Assembly: GCA_032871835.1 (NCBI GenBank) | Contig: CM065297.1 | Coordinates: 34,109,598-34,173,597, forward strand | DNA length: 64,000 nucleotides | From: Dipteronia dyeriana | Taxonomy: Eukaryota > Streptophyta > Magnoliopsida > Sapindales > Sapindaceae | Direction: 5' to 3' | Shown: positions 1 through 10,770 of the stretch, piece by piece | Position numbering within the stretch: the first letter of the stretch is position 1 | How the letters are laid out: each line of letters opens with the position of its first letter | Program-made: the position numbers and the translations under genes | Notes under the pieces: generated by a model | The model's input: the letters and a program-made list of their open reading frames with translations, nothing else | Database searches by the model: none | Told to the model about the DNA's origin: nothing

Positions 1-364
1 AAACTTGTCCTTTTGTAATTCATGCTATGATGAGTTGCTCTATCCCGTGAAGGTGAAGGTTTCAAATGTTGGTTTAGGCGAATTTGTCAAAGTTTCGAAG
101 GATGAATTCTATAGCAGAATGAAAACAATATTGAGGCGGAACGATTTATATACCTATTTGAGGTCCCCATTATCTCGCTTTTGTTCTTGTTTTCGAGTAT
201 ATTTTGGAATTTTATGTTTTTGTGAGCTTTGTGTAGGTACATGTTCCCTACGGAAGGTATTTGAGCTTAATTGAAGAGTTTTTGAGGTTAAGGGGCAGAA
301 TTTGGAATAGCTTATGCAGACACCCTAACTTTGGAAAATAATATCACTTTCCTTCGATCGAACT
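1..364. other. Unassigned stretch, no gene recognised
   Basis: An 89-codon reading frame lies at 5-274, but it matches no family I recognise and could be chance in AT-rich DNA. The stretch abuts the LTR-like block to its right and may be the upstream part of the same element. Confidence 0.3.
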
Positions 365-2130
365 ATGTCTCCCGTAACCACTTTTCGGAAAGCCCCCAAG
401 GTCTTCTTTTCAACGCACTTTACAGATGGCGATTCCAAGGTTGATAGAGAAATTTATGACCTTTTTCGTAATGGTGCGCAGAGGTGCGGTACGCAACCTC
501 GGGAGACCAATTTGCGTACCGCATTTTTTGGCAGTAGGTTCCAAAAGTGATGTGCGGTACGCCTGTTGATGCGTACCGCGTGACATACCGCATATATGGG
601 CGGAAATGCATTTTTTGGCCATTTTTTGAAGGGTATTCTTGTCTTTTCATCCAAATATCTTACCCTAACTTCCAAGCCTATAAATAACCCACTTTATCTC
701 CTCTTTTCAGACCTCTCTTCCCTTCTTTTCCCCTTCTCACACCTCTTCTCTTCTTCTTCCATTTTCTTTCACCTCTTGCTCCCATAGAGGTTTTTCCTCC
801 ATGGGAGCTCACCATACACCTCCACCTCACCACTATACACTTCCTCCATCCATTTTAGAGTAGATTACAACGGAATTAGGAGCCAAAACCGAGCTAGGAA
901 GGCTAGGAGCATCTTTGGAGGACTTTTCTTCAAGGGTTTGCTCTTATTTACTCATTTCTTTGTATTTCTTGTATTCTTTGATGTATTCCACCAATTTGGG
1001 GATATTGTAAACCTACACTTGTGTAATAAATGTATTGACTGTTCTTAAATTCATTTGGGTTTTGTTTCGCTCTTTGATATATGTGTTTTTATGCTCTTAA
1101 TATGATATGTATGTGTATGAATTGTTAGAAATCAATATGTGTCCATGATTGGGTTTAGGAGTAGTTGTAATTTAGAGTAGAAATTAGATACCCATGATTG
1201 TTGATTGATTGATGGATGACTTGAAATTCCATGTATTGAGTAATATCGATTTTGCCCCAAAGAGTAGAAAAGGTTTCAGTTCAGGCTTTTAGTTGCTAAA
1301 TTAACCTTGGTTCATATCCTTGTTCTTAATGGGTCTTTGTATTAAGACACGATTATCAATCCACGTGACAGGATTGGGTGATGAATTGATTGTGGGAAAA
1401 TTTCCTAATCAAGAGGATGAACCTTTAACCTAAATTGAATGTTCTTAATGATATAACAATCACATTGTTGCATATAGTTGTTAGGTAAACTTGTTTCCCA
1501 TGTTTAGCCATCCTAGGGAGTTGACTAAACCGAATCTTTGACATATAAGTAAAGACCATCGACGTTTTTCTTGTGCTTGTGTTGTTATATGGATGTTTTG
1601 AGTGCTTAAAGGCTTTGCTTAATTGATCACTTTGTAATTGATCCATGGTTAGATGCTATGTACCGAGAGGAGACGCATTTGACAATGCTTAGATAAACAT
1701 TCACTATACTTGACTAGAAAGTGCTAGAACCACTAGGCTAGCGTATAGGGTTCGATTTGTATTCCATGTGCTTAATGGGTTCATATATATTGTCCGGATT
1801 GCTCGAGAGAGATTTCGGGTATATATGGATACTATCTCTAAGACATCGAGAGAGATTAGAGATTAATTAAGGGGATACGAGCCTATGTATACTTGCACAT
1901 TTGAGGATTAGGTGAGTCTATAATGTAATTAGGAGGATTGTCACGGTTGAGTTTTTTCTCTAGTGTAACCACATTTAATGCATATCTCCATTCCATCTAT
2001 CATTGTATATATCATTTATATAAGTTATTTAGTTATATTATTATTCACTTTTCCGCACACGCAACACATGAGTCCACTTGGAGTGTTGTAATAATAGCCA
2101 GAACTAGAGACGATAGGTGAATCCCACCTC
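365..2130 (+). mobile_element. Putative LTR (Ty3/Gypsy-like) or LTR remnant
   Basis: The block looks like a plant LTR promoter and leader. It has a TATAAATA box at 679-686 and a pyrimidine-rich stretch after it (700-780). A long AT-rich non-coding leader follows, ending near 2130 in a CCTATGGATCGATCCC-like segment that resembles the 3' ends of some Gypsy LTRs I know. I could not find a second copy, a primer-binding site or a target duplication, so the element may be a solo or truncated LTR. The assignment to Gypsy rests on general resemblance only. No coding capacity is visible: the short frames here are scattered over all frames. The boundaries are approximate. Confidence 0.35.
486..590. promoter_or_regulatory. 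Cluster of palindromic GCGGTACGC motifs upstream of a TATA box
   Basis: GCGGTACGC occurs at 486-494 and 554-562. Its reverse complement GCGTACCGC occurs at 514-522 and 571-579, and a degenerate ATACCGC at 584-590. The four full copies form two head-to-head pairs that end about 100 bases before the TATAAATA box at 679. They are GC-rich islands in AT-rich DNA, which suggests a protein-binding or enhancer role in the LTR promoter. That role is inference. Confidence 0.35.
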
Positions 2131-2133
2131 CCT

Positions 2134-4208
2134 ATGGATCGATCCCTTGCTTGCCGTTGTGCTAGTCTCTGTGACTTGCGCCCTTGCGAGGCCGAACTTA
2201 AATGTTCATATTTGATGACACTGCAACGACGTGTCCCCATCAAGGCGCTAGCAAACTGTTGGTGGGATACGACCCACAAATTTCACTTCGATGAATTTTG
2301 GGAGTTGACGACGACCCCATCGGATTTTAGCTCAATTACAGGCTTACCGATTTCTGGAAAGCCTTTGGAGTATGACATGGATGCTCACTAGAAGAGAGAT
2401 GAGTTGATCCGGTGGTTAGGAGAGCTTATGGTCGATATCGTCAAGAAGAGGGTTACTTTTCGAGAGCTTTGTGGAGCTTATAAAGGATTCGAGGGGAACA
2501 AAATATGGACCAAAATTGTTGACAGATTAACTAGGGTATTCATACTTGCATTGCTTAGCAACACTTTATTGTGCAACAAAGCAGGGGTAGCATACCTGTA
2601 TTACGTGCCAAACTTAAAAGACTTGTCCTCCACTGCTTTATACAATTGGGGTGGGGCTTGCCTTTCCTGTTTATACAAAAACATGGATGATATGGTTCGA
2701 GGGAATCAGAGCACTGATGGTTATTGGAAGGCTTGGGAGGTGATGACTAGGAAGTATAATTTAAGATTAACAGGTATTAAACAATGTTTGTTTATGGTAT
2801 TTTAATAGTAAACATATTGTTTTGTGATGGTTGTTACACAGGTGTAGGCTTGCGAGTACATAAAACCCATTACAAAATGTGTGAACCGCTTAGGAAATAG
2901 AAGGGTTTATCCTGTAGTAATGACATGGGGTACATTAAGTAAGAAAGTTAATTACATTCAGGTAAGGGGTACATTAAGGAAGCTAAGAAGGAATGATGTA
3001 AGCAATGCTTTAAACACTAATGAGATTCTCCCTACCTTTTAGTTTCATATTTATCAAATAGCTCCTAGCTTGCTGCTAGATATATCTCCATAATTTTGAT
3101 TCCCATCAGGTAAGCATGCACTTGTGGGGAAAGTTCGAGGACCTACTGTCGACTTATGTACAACAATCTTCTCAGTCCGTAAAGAGTAGGATTCTTTTAG
3201 ATAGGCCATGGGGGTACGTAAGAGTGCGTGACTGTTCAGAGCTTGGGATTAAGTTTACCACGTGTTCCTAAAGTCCCACCAACATCCATGCTCGGGGAAT
3301 AACTGATTAAAAAGGATAAGGCCTAGTTAGGTTTGAGGGGCTTTGAAGCAAACAATTTCTTAGAGACTGATGGTGGTTCAAAAAGGTAAAAGAAGTTTGT
3401 AAGGGGACACGTAAAATTCACAAGTTACCCTGCTGAGGAGGTGAGTTTATTCGAATTTGTTGAACAATCCCTTTTCCAACTGGAAGTACCATGGGATAAA
3501 TACCAGTAATGAACTTGGTTTTTACAAACATTGAAACTGTTCTTATTTTGTTGTATTTAAATCCGAGTAGGATGAACATCATCCTAATTCTATCGGCCTT
3601 GTCGAGTTTCTACCCTGGCAACTCCCCCTCATGATACGCAAGGAGTACAAATTCACATGCCAACTACTGTAGATACCCAAGGACTGTCCCTACATACCGG
3701 TGCCTGAACACATAGAATTTATGTGTTGTTTAGTTGGTCTTTTTCTTATGAAATTATATATGGACATTCGTTTTAGGTAGTTTAGTACATAAAATAGCTT
3801 TTTCGTACAAGTTCCCATTGCCCAAGTGAAAGAGCTCCTGTTTATGATTTCTAGGATGACCCAAGTTATCATGGAGGGCCAAGTTGATAAGCTCCAAACC
3901 ACTGCTACTCTGGTAGAGTGATTTGTATTTGTAAGTTAATTATAATTACCAGTATTGTTTACAACATGAGTTAATCTTGTTTGTCTGTTATGTATTTTGG
4001 TCAATGTTTGCAGAAACCTGATATGGTGACTTCTAAGACACCCATGGATGAATCGTTTGATTCGTCATAGAATTCAGAACCATATGAAGGAGTTAGTGAG
4101 GGAAGTAGTTTAGATGATAGTCTAGATGGTTCACTTGTAAGTGAGGACGGTGAGCCTGCAGAGAGTGAGGAGGCAAGTCACCAGTCAGATGACACAGGTT
4201 CCCAATGA
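2134..4208 (+). pseudogene. Plant mobile domain (PMD, MAIN-like) pseudogene, copy 1
   Basis: The main exon (2134 to about 2774) carries hallmarks of the aminotransferase-like plant mobile domain: WWDTTHKFHFDEFWELT, a TGLPISGKPLEYD segment, FRELCGAYKGF, and RVFILALLSNTLLC followed by YLYYVPNLKDL. One in-frame stop (TAG, 2389-2391) interrupts it; the frame is the same on both sides. The exon seems to end at CAG|GTATTA near 2774. A second exon at about 2848-2961 (EYIKPITKCV, MTWGTLSKKV) follows a TTACACAG acceptor, and a third near 3110-3290 contains LLDRPWGYVRV. Further acidic Ser-rich coding sequence (TSKTPMDES) follows near 4015-4208. PMD proteins are found in plant nuclear silencing factors and in mobile elements. 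The stops and lost frames say this copy is dead. Because introns are present it is not a processed copy. Confidence 0.65.
3431..4172 (+). repeat. Direct repeat copy A (partner 6268-7023)
   Basis: The segment beginning TGCTGAGGAGGTGAGTTTAT recurs at 6268-7023, about 2.84 kb downstream in the same direction. The two share the stretch GGAAGTACCATGGGATAAAT, intron sequence and the TSKTPMDES exon, and both end at GTGAGCCTGCAGAGAGTGAGGAG. Because introns are copied too, this is a genomic duplication of part of the PMD gene. Confidence 0.7.
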
Positions 4209-4559
4209 ATGATTTTTAACAAACCCAGCAACAAAATAATCACAGGTGTGTTTGATTATCCAAATAATTAGGTACAATGAAATGTTGGGTTGTTTTATGA
4301 TAATAGGTCATTAAGAGTTGCTCGGTTGTTTTAATAACATTGGCCATATATCTTAAAAATAATTGTGTAAGCACATCTTCTATTGAGGAGGATCACTGAG
4401 TGAGGATAAAGGAGATGACAATGCTAGGATGGAGGACGAAGACATTGCCAGTAAGTTGGAAAGGAACCTTGAACAGGTGAATGATACCCACAAGATTGAT
4501 TTAGAACCTCTACCAAGTGGTCCTTCCAACGAGAAGGTAAAGCGAGCCTAAAAACCAAA
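4209..4559 (+). other. Intron and weakly coding stretch of the PMD region
   Basis: This is AT-rich with a short acidic coding-like stretch at 4385-4550 (DEDIASKLERNLEQ-like). It is probably an intron plus a small exon linking the Ser-rich part of the PMD pseudogene to the Lys-rich repeat tail. No separate gene is visible. Confidence 0.3.
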
Positions 4560-5051
4560 AAAGAAAAAAAAATACCTACTGCTGTATCCAACGAGAACCA
4601 ACTTGAAGCTCACAGTCCAAAGAAGAAAAAAGGAATTCTAGGTAGTGATACAGCCAATGAGAACCTAAGGCAAGTTCCAAAACTAAAGAAGAAAAAAGGA
4701 AATCTAGATAGTGATGCAGCCAAGGAAAACCTAAAGCAAGTTCTGAAAACAATGAAGAGAAAAGGCACTGTAGATAGTTATGCACCCAATGATAACCTAA
4801 ATAAGGCTCCTAAACCGAAAAATGGAAAAGACACTCTAAACTGTGATGCACCCAACGAAAACCTAAAGCAGTCTCCCAAACTGAAGAAAAGCAAGGAAAT
4901 TGTGCATGGTGCACCCAACGACAACCTAAAGCAGTCTCCCAAATCGAAAAAGAGCAAGGACATTGTGCAAGCTGCTGATCCAAACGAGAAGGTTTTATGT
5001 AACCATATAAAGGAAACACTACAAAAGAAGTCACCCAAGGAAGTCATCTAG
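4560..5051 (+). pseudogene. Lys-rich tail with imperfect 21-residue repeats
   Basis: The frame from 4752 to 5051 is open for 99 codons and consists of repeats of the form APNENLKQSPKLKKSKEIV, each about 63 bases. Degenerate units extend back to about 4560, where runs of A and frameshifts break the frame. The composition (Lys, Ser, Pro, Asn) suggests a disordered, nucleic-acid-binding or nuclear-localised tail. Its position just behind the PMD exons and the acidic Ser-rich segment suggests it is the C-terminal part of that gene. This is inference from neighbourhood, and the repeats themselves match no family I know. Confidence 0.45.
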
Positions 5052-5149
5052 ACTATCATCAAAGCAATTAGTGTTGTGTAAGAGTTGCTATAACTATTTT
5101 GTCTTATAGACCGTCTGATCAAATACTTATCCACCTAATATTATAGTTA

Positions 5150-5610
5150 GAAAAACTTTATGTGATAAGAAACTTAGTATCTATGTACACTTTATTAATT
5201 TGATAGTCACATATAGTGTTATGTTGATCAGTATATTATTTAAGTATAACTATATCAACCTAAAATTATAAACTTTATGTGATTAGAATCTTAATATGAA
5301 AAGTTTCTGTGATCACAAAGTTAGTATCTTTGCATGGGCATTATTATTTTGGTAGTCACATATTTTGTAATGATGATTTGTATATTATTTAACTATAAAT
5401 ATATCAACCTAAAATTATAAAATTATGTTATCAGAATCTTATTATGAAAACATTCTATGATCATAAAGTTAGTATCGTTACGCGCATTATTATTTTGATA
5501 GTCACATATTTTGTAATGGTGGTCGGTATATTTTATATAAATGTAATTATATCAACCTCTAATTATAAACTTTATGTGATTAGAATCTTATTCTGAATAA
5601 ATCAATATTA
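5150..5610 (+). repeat. Tandem repeat, period about 148 bases, three units
   Basis: The phrase ATATCAACCT...AATTATAAA...TTATGT recurs at 5252, 5401 and 5549, giving spacings of 149 and 148. Each unit also contains GTTAGTAT, a run of ATTATTATTTTGRTAGTCACATA and TATATTWTTTAA-like sequence. Units differ at several positions, so the array is old. It is non-coding and lies between the two PMD copies. Confidence 0.7.
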
Positions 5611-5614
5611 TTTT

Positions 5615-5890
5615 GTACTAATTGATACTGATTAGGGATCTCTTAACTTCAAACTCTTTATATTCAACTTTTTAAAATATTCCATTTCTATTGGTCGTTT
5701 CAATTGACATCGGTTTGTCAGGATTTAAACATAGCCATGATTAACGCATGCACAACCTGTATAGATTGTACTAATTGATACAAATTAGGGATCCCTTGCC
5801 TTGAAACTCTTCACATTCAACTTTTTAAAATGTTTCCTTTCTATTAGACAATTCTATTGACATAGGTTGGTCCGAATTTAAAACGAAGCC
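5615..5890 (+). repeat. Direct repeat, period 153 bases, two units
   Basis: GTACTAATTGATAC starts at 5615 and again at 5768. Both copies continue through ATTAGGGATC and TTCAACTTTTTAAAATRTT to a CCATATG/CCATGAT-like segment. The unit length is close to that of the preceding 148-base array, but the sequence is different. Confidence 0.6.
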
Positions 5891-6267
5891 ATATGTAATG
5901 GTTGTATAACCTTGAAATTTATTATTAAAACAATTATCAATGCAAAGCCGAAATATTATTTTTTTTATCCAATTTTTTAACTTCAAAAAACATGTAGCCT
6001 CTCTCTGTCTTCGATTCATAGATTGAATCCCTAAATACAACTATTTTCATCATGACATTTTTGTTCCTATTACCAAATATAATGAAAAAAACATGGAAAG
6101 AAAAAAGGTCAACGGATCACAGAACAACAGGAAGCTGGGCTGCCTGAGGCAGAAGTTCTGGGTGGGTTGCGGTAGGTAAAATGCTGAATCAAGGCATGGA
6201 AACTGTTGGGACCTCGTGATGTTGCGAAGAAACATCTCCATGTGGGTACTAACAATTTCTTAAAGTT
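5891..6267. other. AT-rich spacer, nothing recognised
   Basis: Only short frames in unrelated phases are present. The right end runs into the second copy of the PMD-derived direct repeat. Confidence 0.4.
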
Positions 6268-7095
6268 TGCTGAGGAGGTGAGTTTATCATAATGTGTTGA
6301 ATAATCCTTTTTTCGACTGGAAGTACCATGGGATAAATACTAGTAATGGACTTGGTTTTCACAAACATTGAAATTGTTCTTATTTTGTTGTATTCAAATC
6401 TAAGTATGGTGAACTAAACTGTAATTCCATCGGCCATGTCGAGGTACCCCCTTGGGCACTCCCCCTCGGGCACTCCCTCTCATATGTCGCAAGGGGTTCA
6501 AATGCACATGACAACTACTATAGATACCCAAGGACAGTCCCCACCCACCGGTGCTTGAACACATAAAATTCATAAGTTGTTGAGTTGCTCCTTTTCTTAT
6601 GAAATTTTACTTGGAAATTTGTTTTAGGTAGTTTAATATATAACATAGCTTTTTGTAGTAAAGGTTCTCGTTGACAAAATGAAAGAGCTCATAGAGATGA
6701 TTTATGGGTTGACCCAAGTTATCATGTAGAGCTAGGTTGATAATCTCAAAACCACTGCTGCTTTGGTAGAGTGATTTGTAATTGTAAGCTATTTATAATT
6801 TTCAGTATTGTTTACAACATGAATTGATGTTGTTTGCTTGTTATGTATTTTGGTTTGTTTACAGAAACCTGATGTAGTGACTTCGAAGACACCTATGGAC
6901 GAATCGTCTGATTCGTCATCGAAATCGGAACAAAATGATACAATTACTAAGGGAAGTAGTTCTCGTGATAGTTATGATGGTGGGCTTGAAGTGAGGATGG
7001 TGAGCCTGCAGAGAGTGAGGAGCCTGGAAAATTGCATTGCTAAATGCATGACAACCATTTCTGTAAGAAATTCAATTAGAATCTATAATTCATAG
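6268..7095 (+). pseudogene. PMD pseudogene fragment, copy 2
   Basis: This is the second copy of the 3431-4172 segment. It carries the exon starting near 6866 after a TTTACAG acceptor, reading KPDVVTSKTPMDESSDSSS. In copy 1 the matching codon run has a stop (TAG) after DESFDSS, whereas here it is open through SSSKSEQND. The frame then drifts at GTGAGCCTGCAG, where copy 1 reads GEPAESEE and copy 2 reads VSLQRVRS. The segment has no main PMD exon of its own, so it is a partial copy and not a gene. Confidence 0.55.
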
Positions 7096-8717
7096 CTTCT
7101 TTTGGGGATAGATTGGAGTGGAATGATTTCTAAGGTGGCTTGTTTTCTCTGTGTTGTTTTGTTATATTATTGGGTGGGGTTTTTCTCTTTTTCTTGGTTC
7201 TTGTTGTGTCTTGCTACTTTCCTCTTGGTGGTTGGCCGGTTTGTTATGTTCTCCTGTTCTGACCTTATTGGGCCCTTTAATAAGCCGATAAAAAAAATTC
7301 ATAACTTCTGTGACTGCATAAATATTTATATAATCACTACCGAAATGGTATAATCATATTGTATAAAGTAATGATTATATGAATATTTTTATTCATAAAG
7401 GCATGACAACCTTTTCTGTAAAAAAAAAAAACTAAAAATATCAATAAGAATGATTAAATGTTTGTCAAATATTCCATTGTTTTAAATTTGTTTTCATGAA
7501 AGTTTTTAATAATATCATAAACAAATGTTTTTGTTGAAATTACAGAGATCTATTGAAGACATGTTAAAAAAGTCGAATAATGTATGTCATTGGTCTGGTC
7601 AATAGTATAATTATAACTTCATGCATGTTATTGGGCTGTTAAGTCTTCTTGGTAATGTCATATAATAGCTTCGTGCATACTCCGTTTCTCTTTGAATAAA
7701 ATATCATCTATAATTATGGTAACCTTATGAGTGATCATCACGTTTGGGAAATTAGATCCATTTCAATAGTTAACACACAATCAAAATGGCAAGGAAAACT
7801 TATGAAAAAGAAGTGGTTACGAATAACGGACTATTACGCACACTATTGAGCTGTATAGTATACTATTGGTGGGTTACGACCAACACATTGGTGGAACAGG
7901 TTATATGCTTCAGTTAAATATATGGTTTGTGGTCACGACTTTATTCAATGTATAAATTAACATTCAATGTACGGAATGAAAAGTTGTTAAACCTTTAATT
8001 ACTCAACAATCACTATCTTGAAATACTCACAAATCATTAACTCCATGAAATAATCCTCTCATATATGAATATGAGTCTACTATACTATATATTTCAGTTA
8101 GAAAAAAACTAGAAAGGATGGATTCTAACGACATAGACCCCATGTTGTTGAAGAAGGATCAGATCGCTATTGTGGAGAAGGTGTTAGAGACGAGCATCGT
8201 CGAGAGACGCGCATCTTGCAACTCAAAATGGAAGTCATAGGTCTTGCGGATCAGATCTACTCTTCGATAGATCACGTAAACCATTTACAGAGAAGTCTCG
8301 AAGGCCTTGATCGAAGACAGAAAAGAGAACGAGATTGTTTTTTATGTTTTTATTTCCATTATGTTGTATGTGACATAATTAATGATGCAATGTTCTCATG
8401 TTTGTTGAAATCATTAATTAATGGAATGTTTTTTTTTATTTTACGCTTTATGTGATCGATAACCAATCTCAATTTTAGATACTCGATTTTTGGGTTCAAA
8501 ATTTGTTTTCATGAACGTCTTTAATAAGATCACAAACCCACTTTGTTTCATGAAATTAAGAGTTTCATTGAATAAATGTTAAAAAAGGAGATTAAATTTT
8601 GTACAAAAACTATATGAGCCACGAAAAAGTAATGCAGGCAATTGGGTTGTTAAATACTATAAGACAAGTCATACATAGATGCAACTGGTTGGCTGTTCAG
8701 TTGACTAATGTATGTCA
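7096..8717. other. AT-rich region with weak relics
   Basis: 7110-7290 is T-rich, ends GGGCCCTTTAATAAGCC followed by a short A run, and resembles the 3' end of a LINE; this is a weak call. A short coding-like stretch at 8117-8335 reads MDSNDIDPMLLKKDQIAIVEK in one frame and ADQIYSSIDHVNHLQRSLEG in another, so it looks like a frameshifted exon remnant of unknown origin. The rest shows nothing. Confidence 0.3.
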
Positions 8718-10240
8718 TGTAGGGAAAATAGCATAACGGAAGTGTGAAATATTAGATTAGGGTTTCGGTATAAAAAAAAACTCTCTTTCTAATAACAAGA
8801 ACCTTAACCTTAGATTAATTGATGTATATAAAAGTGTCATACCTTTTTCTCGTGACGATTGAACAAGCCCCAAATAGAATCCGCAAGATCTTCCAATCCA
8901 ATCACGAACGTGAATCACCTAGGTGTGTGGGCTCCCTTTATTTCTTTGTATACCTGAGGATGGAAACAAACAAAAGCATTTTCTTTGTTAGTCAAGATAA
9001 TCCTTCAAGAAGAAAACAAAGAACGTTAGGTCACTTGTGAATTATCAATCAATTTGATTGAAACTAGCGTGAACCTTAATTTGATATTGTACACAAAACC
9101 TTTTATGCGAAGGCTACTAGTGTACTATCAAAAACTAAACGTTCTTTCTTCCTTTTCTTCATTGCCGAATCTCACACTTTTTTTTAGAGTTGATCGAATT
9201 TCGTCTAGAGCAAAAACAAAAATTTCTCCCAAAATTCTTATTGTGGCCAAATTCTCTCCAAGTAGAATTACTAGGTTGGCCGAATTCTCTCTCTAAAAAT
9301 ATATAGGGCTGGCCGTAATTCTTTCTTGCAATTTCTTAGGGCTGGCCGAAATTTAGAGGGATATAGGATCGCAAATCCTTTCCTTAGAAGAATTTACTTG
9401 GTGGTTAAGAATCCTATCCTTAGGTGGATTTACTTGGTGACCAAGAATCCTTTTCCAAAAAGAATTCTTTCCTACACTAAGACTCCTAATCCAACTCAAA
9501 AGTGTAATTGTAACCATATTAAAGATTTCCTAATTTGACAAGATAAATAATTCATTTTATTTATCTACTTATCAAATATAGACTTTAAAATTAATTATAC
9601 TACCAACAATAGTATAATATTAGGAGACCATCTCCTACTAGGAAAAAGATTTTGACTTTTAATTAAATAATTAATTAATTACCAAATTAATTAATTTCCA
9701 TTTAATTAAATAATAAAATAAAAAACAATATATTAAGCTATTTTATATAGTCTTGCCGTCCAACACATATACATGGGCCAATATATTATTTTTCTTATTT
9801 TATTAAATCTATTGGACCTTAATAAAAAGTCCACATGTGAACTAGACTCATTCTTAAAAAAAGACACAAGTCCACATGCCTTAATACAATTCTAGATGGA
9901 CCCCTAAATTGGTCCGGTAGAATATATCAAGTGATCCATGCAAGTTCGTGTGGATTGACGATCGTGGCGGACTGTCTAAATTTAAGCTCCAATAGACACA
10001 ACCCAATCACAATCAACAAATGATTCACTTCGGTCCGATCTATTAATTTTAGTTCATTCCACTAAAGAATTAAAATTGAACTCTTAAATAAAGATAGAAT
10101 AAATTAATATTTTTCATTCATACCCTAGACAACCTTATTGGAGAACGTGTATCCTCGTGAAGAATACCAGTAATCGCCAAGAGCTCATAGACCACATATA
10201 GCTCTCCAAGTTACCATATTTACTCATATGACCACATTTT

Positions 10241-10712
10241 TGTCGGAACCCCATTCACCGGTCACGCAGCGGAACTAGGTTTTAAAAATTTTATACATAA
10301 CATATCTGTATATGAGACCAGTGAACTTTGGATCGTAATTATTTTTCGAAACTAATACATACAATATGTATATACAGGAAATTGTAATCATCAAAAATCA
10401 GAAGAAGAAAATCTTACCAACGTTTGGAGGCTCCTTCACTTTTCGATATGCTCCTGTGTGAACCACTCGTTCTTCCTCGCTATCTCCCGGAACTGGTAAC
10501 TGCGTGTGGGCGCGTCACGATCTCAGAAACTTTAATGGAGGATGTAGAGAAATACTTGAATAAACTCTTTCTTCTCAATTTAGTATATAGATTTCATGCA
10601 CACATGAATTGTATATCATGCAAAAAATATATTGACAGATGTGATTCCGTATCTCAAAAAACAATATATATCAAATATATATTTTTATATATACACCTGC
10701 ACTTGCTTTCTC

Positions 10713-10770
<58 letters not shown>

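Noticed and set aside
4576..5047. Minus-strand frames of 69-89 codons
   Set aside because: Antisense shadows of the Lys-rich repeat on the plus strand, which has the better composition and context.
7102..7353. Hydrophobic 83-codon frame that could be a membrane protein
   Set aside because: T-rich DNA gives Phe/Leu/Val by composition. There is no ATG at the given start and no homologous feature; a LINE-like 3' end fits better.
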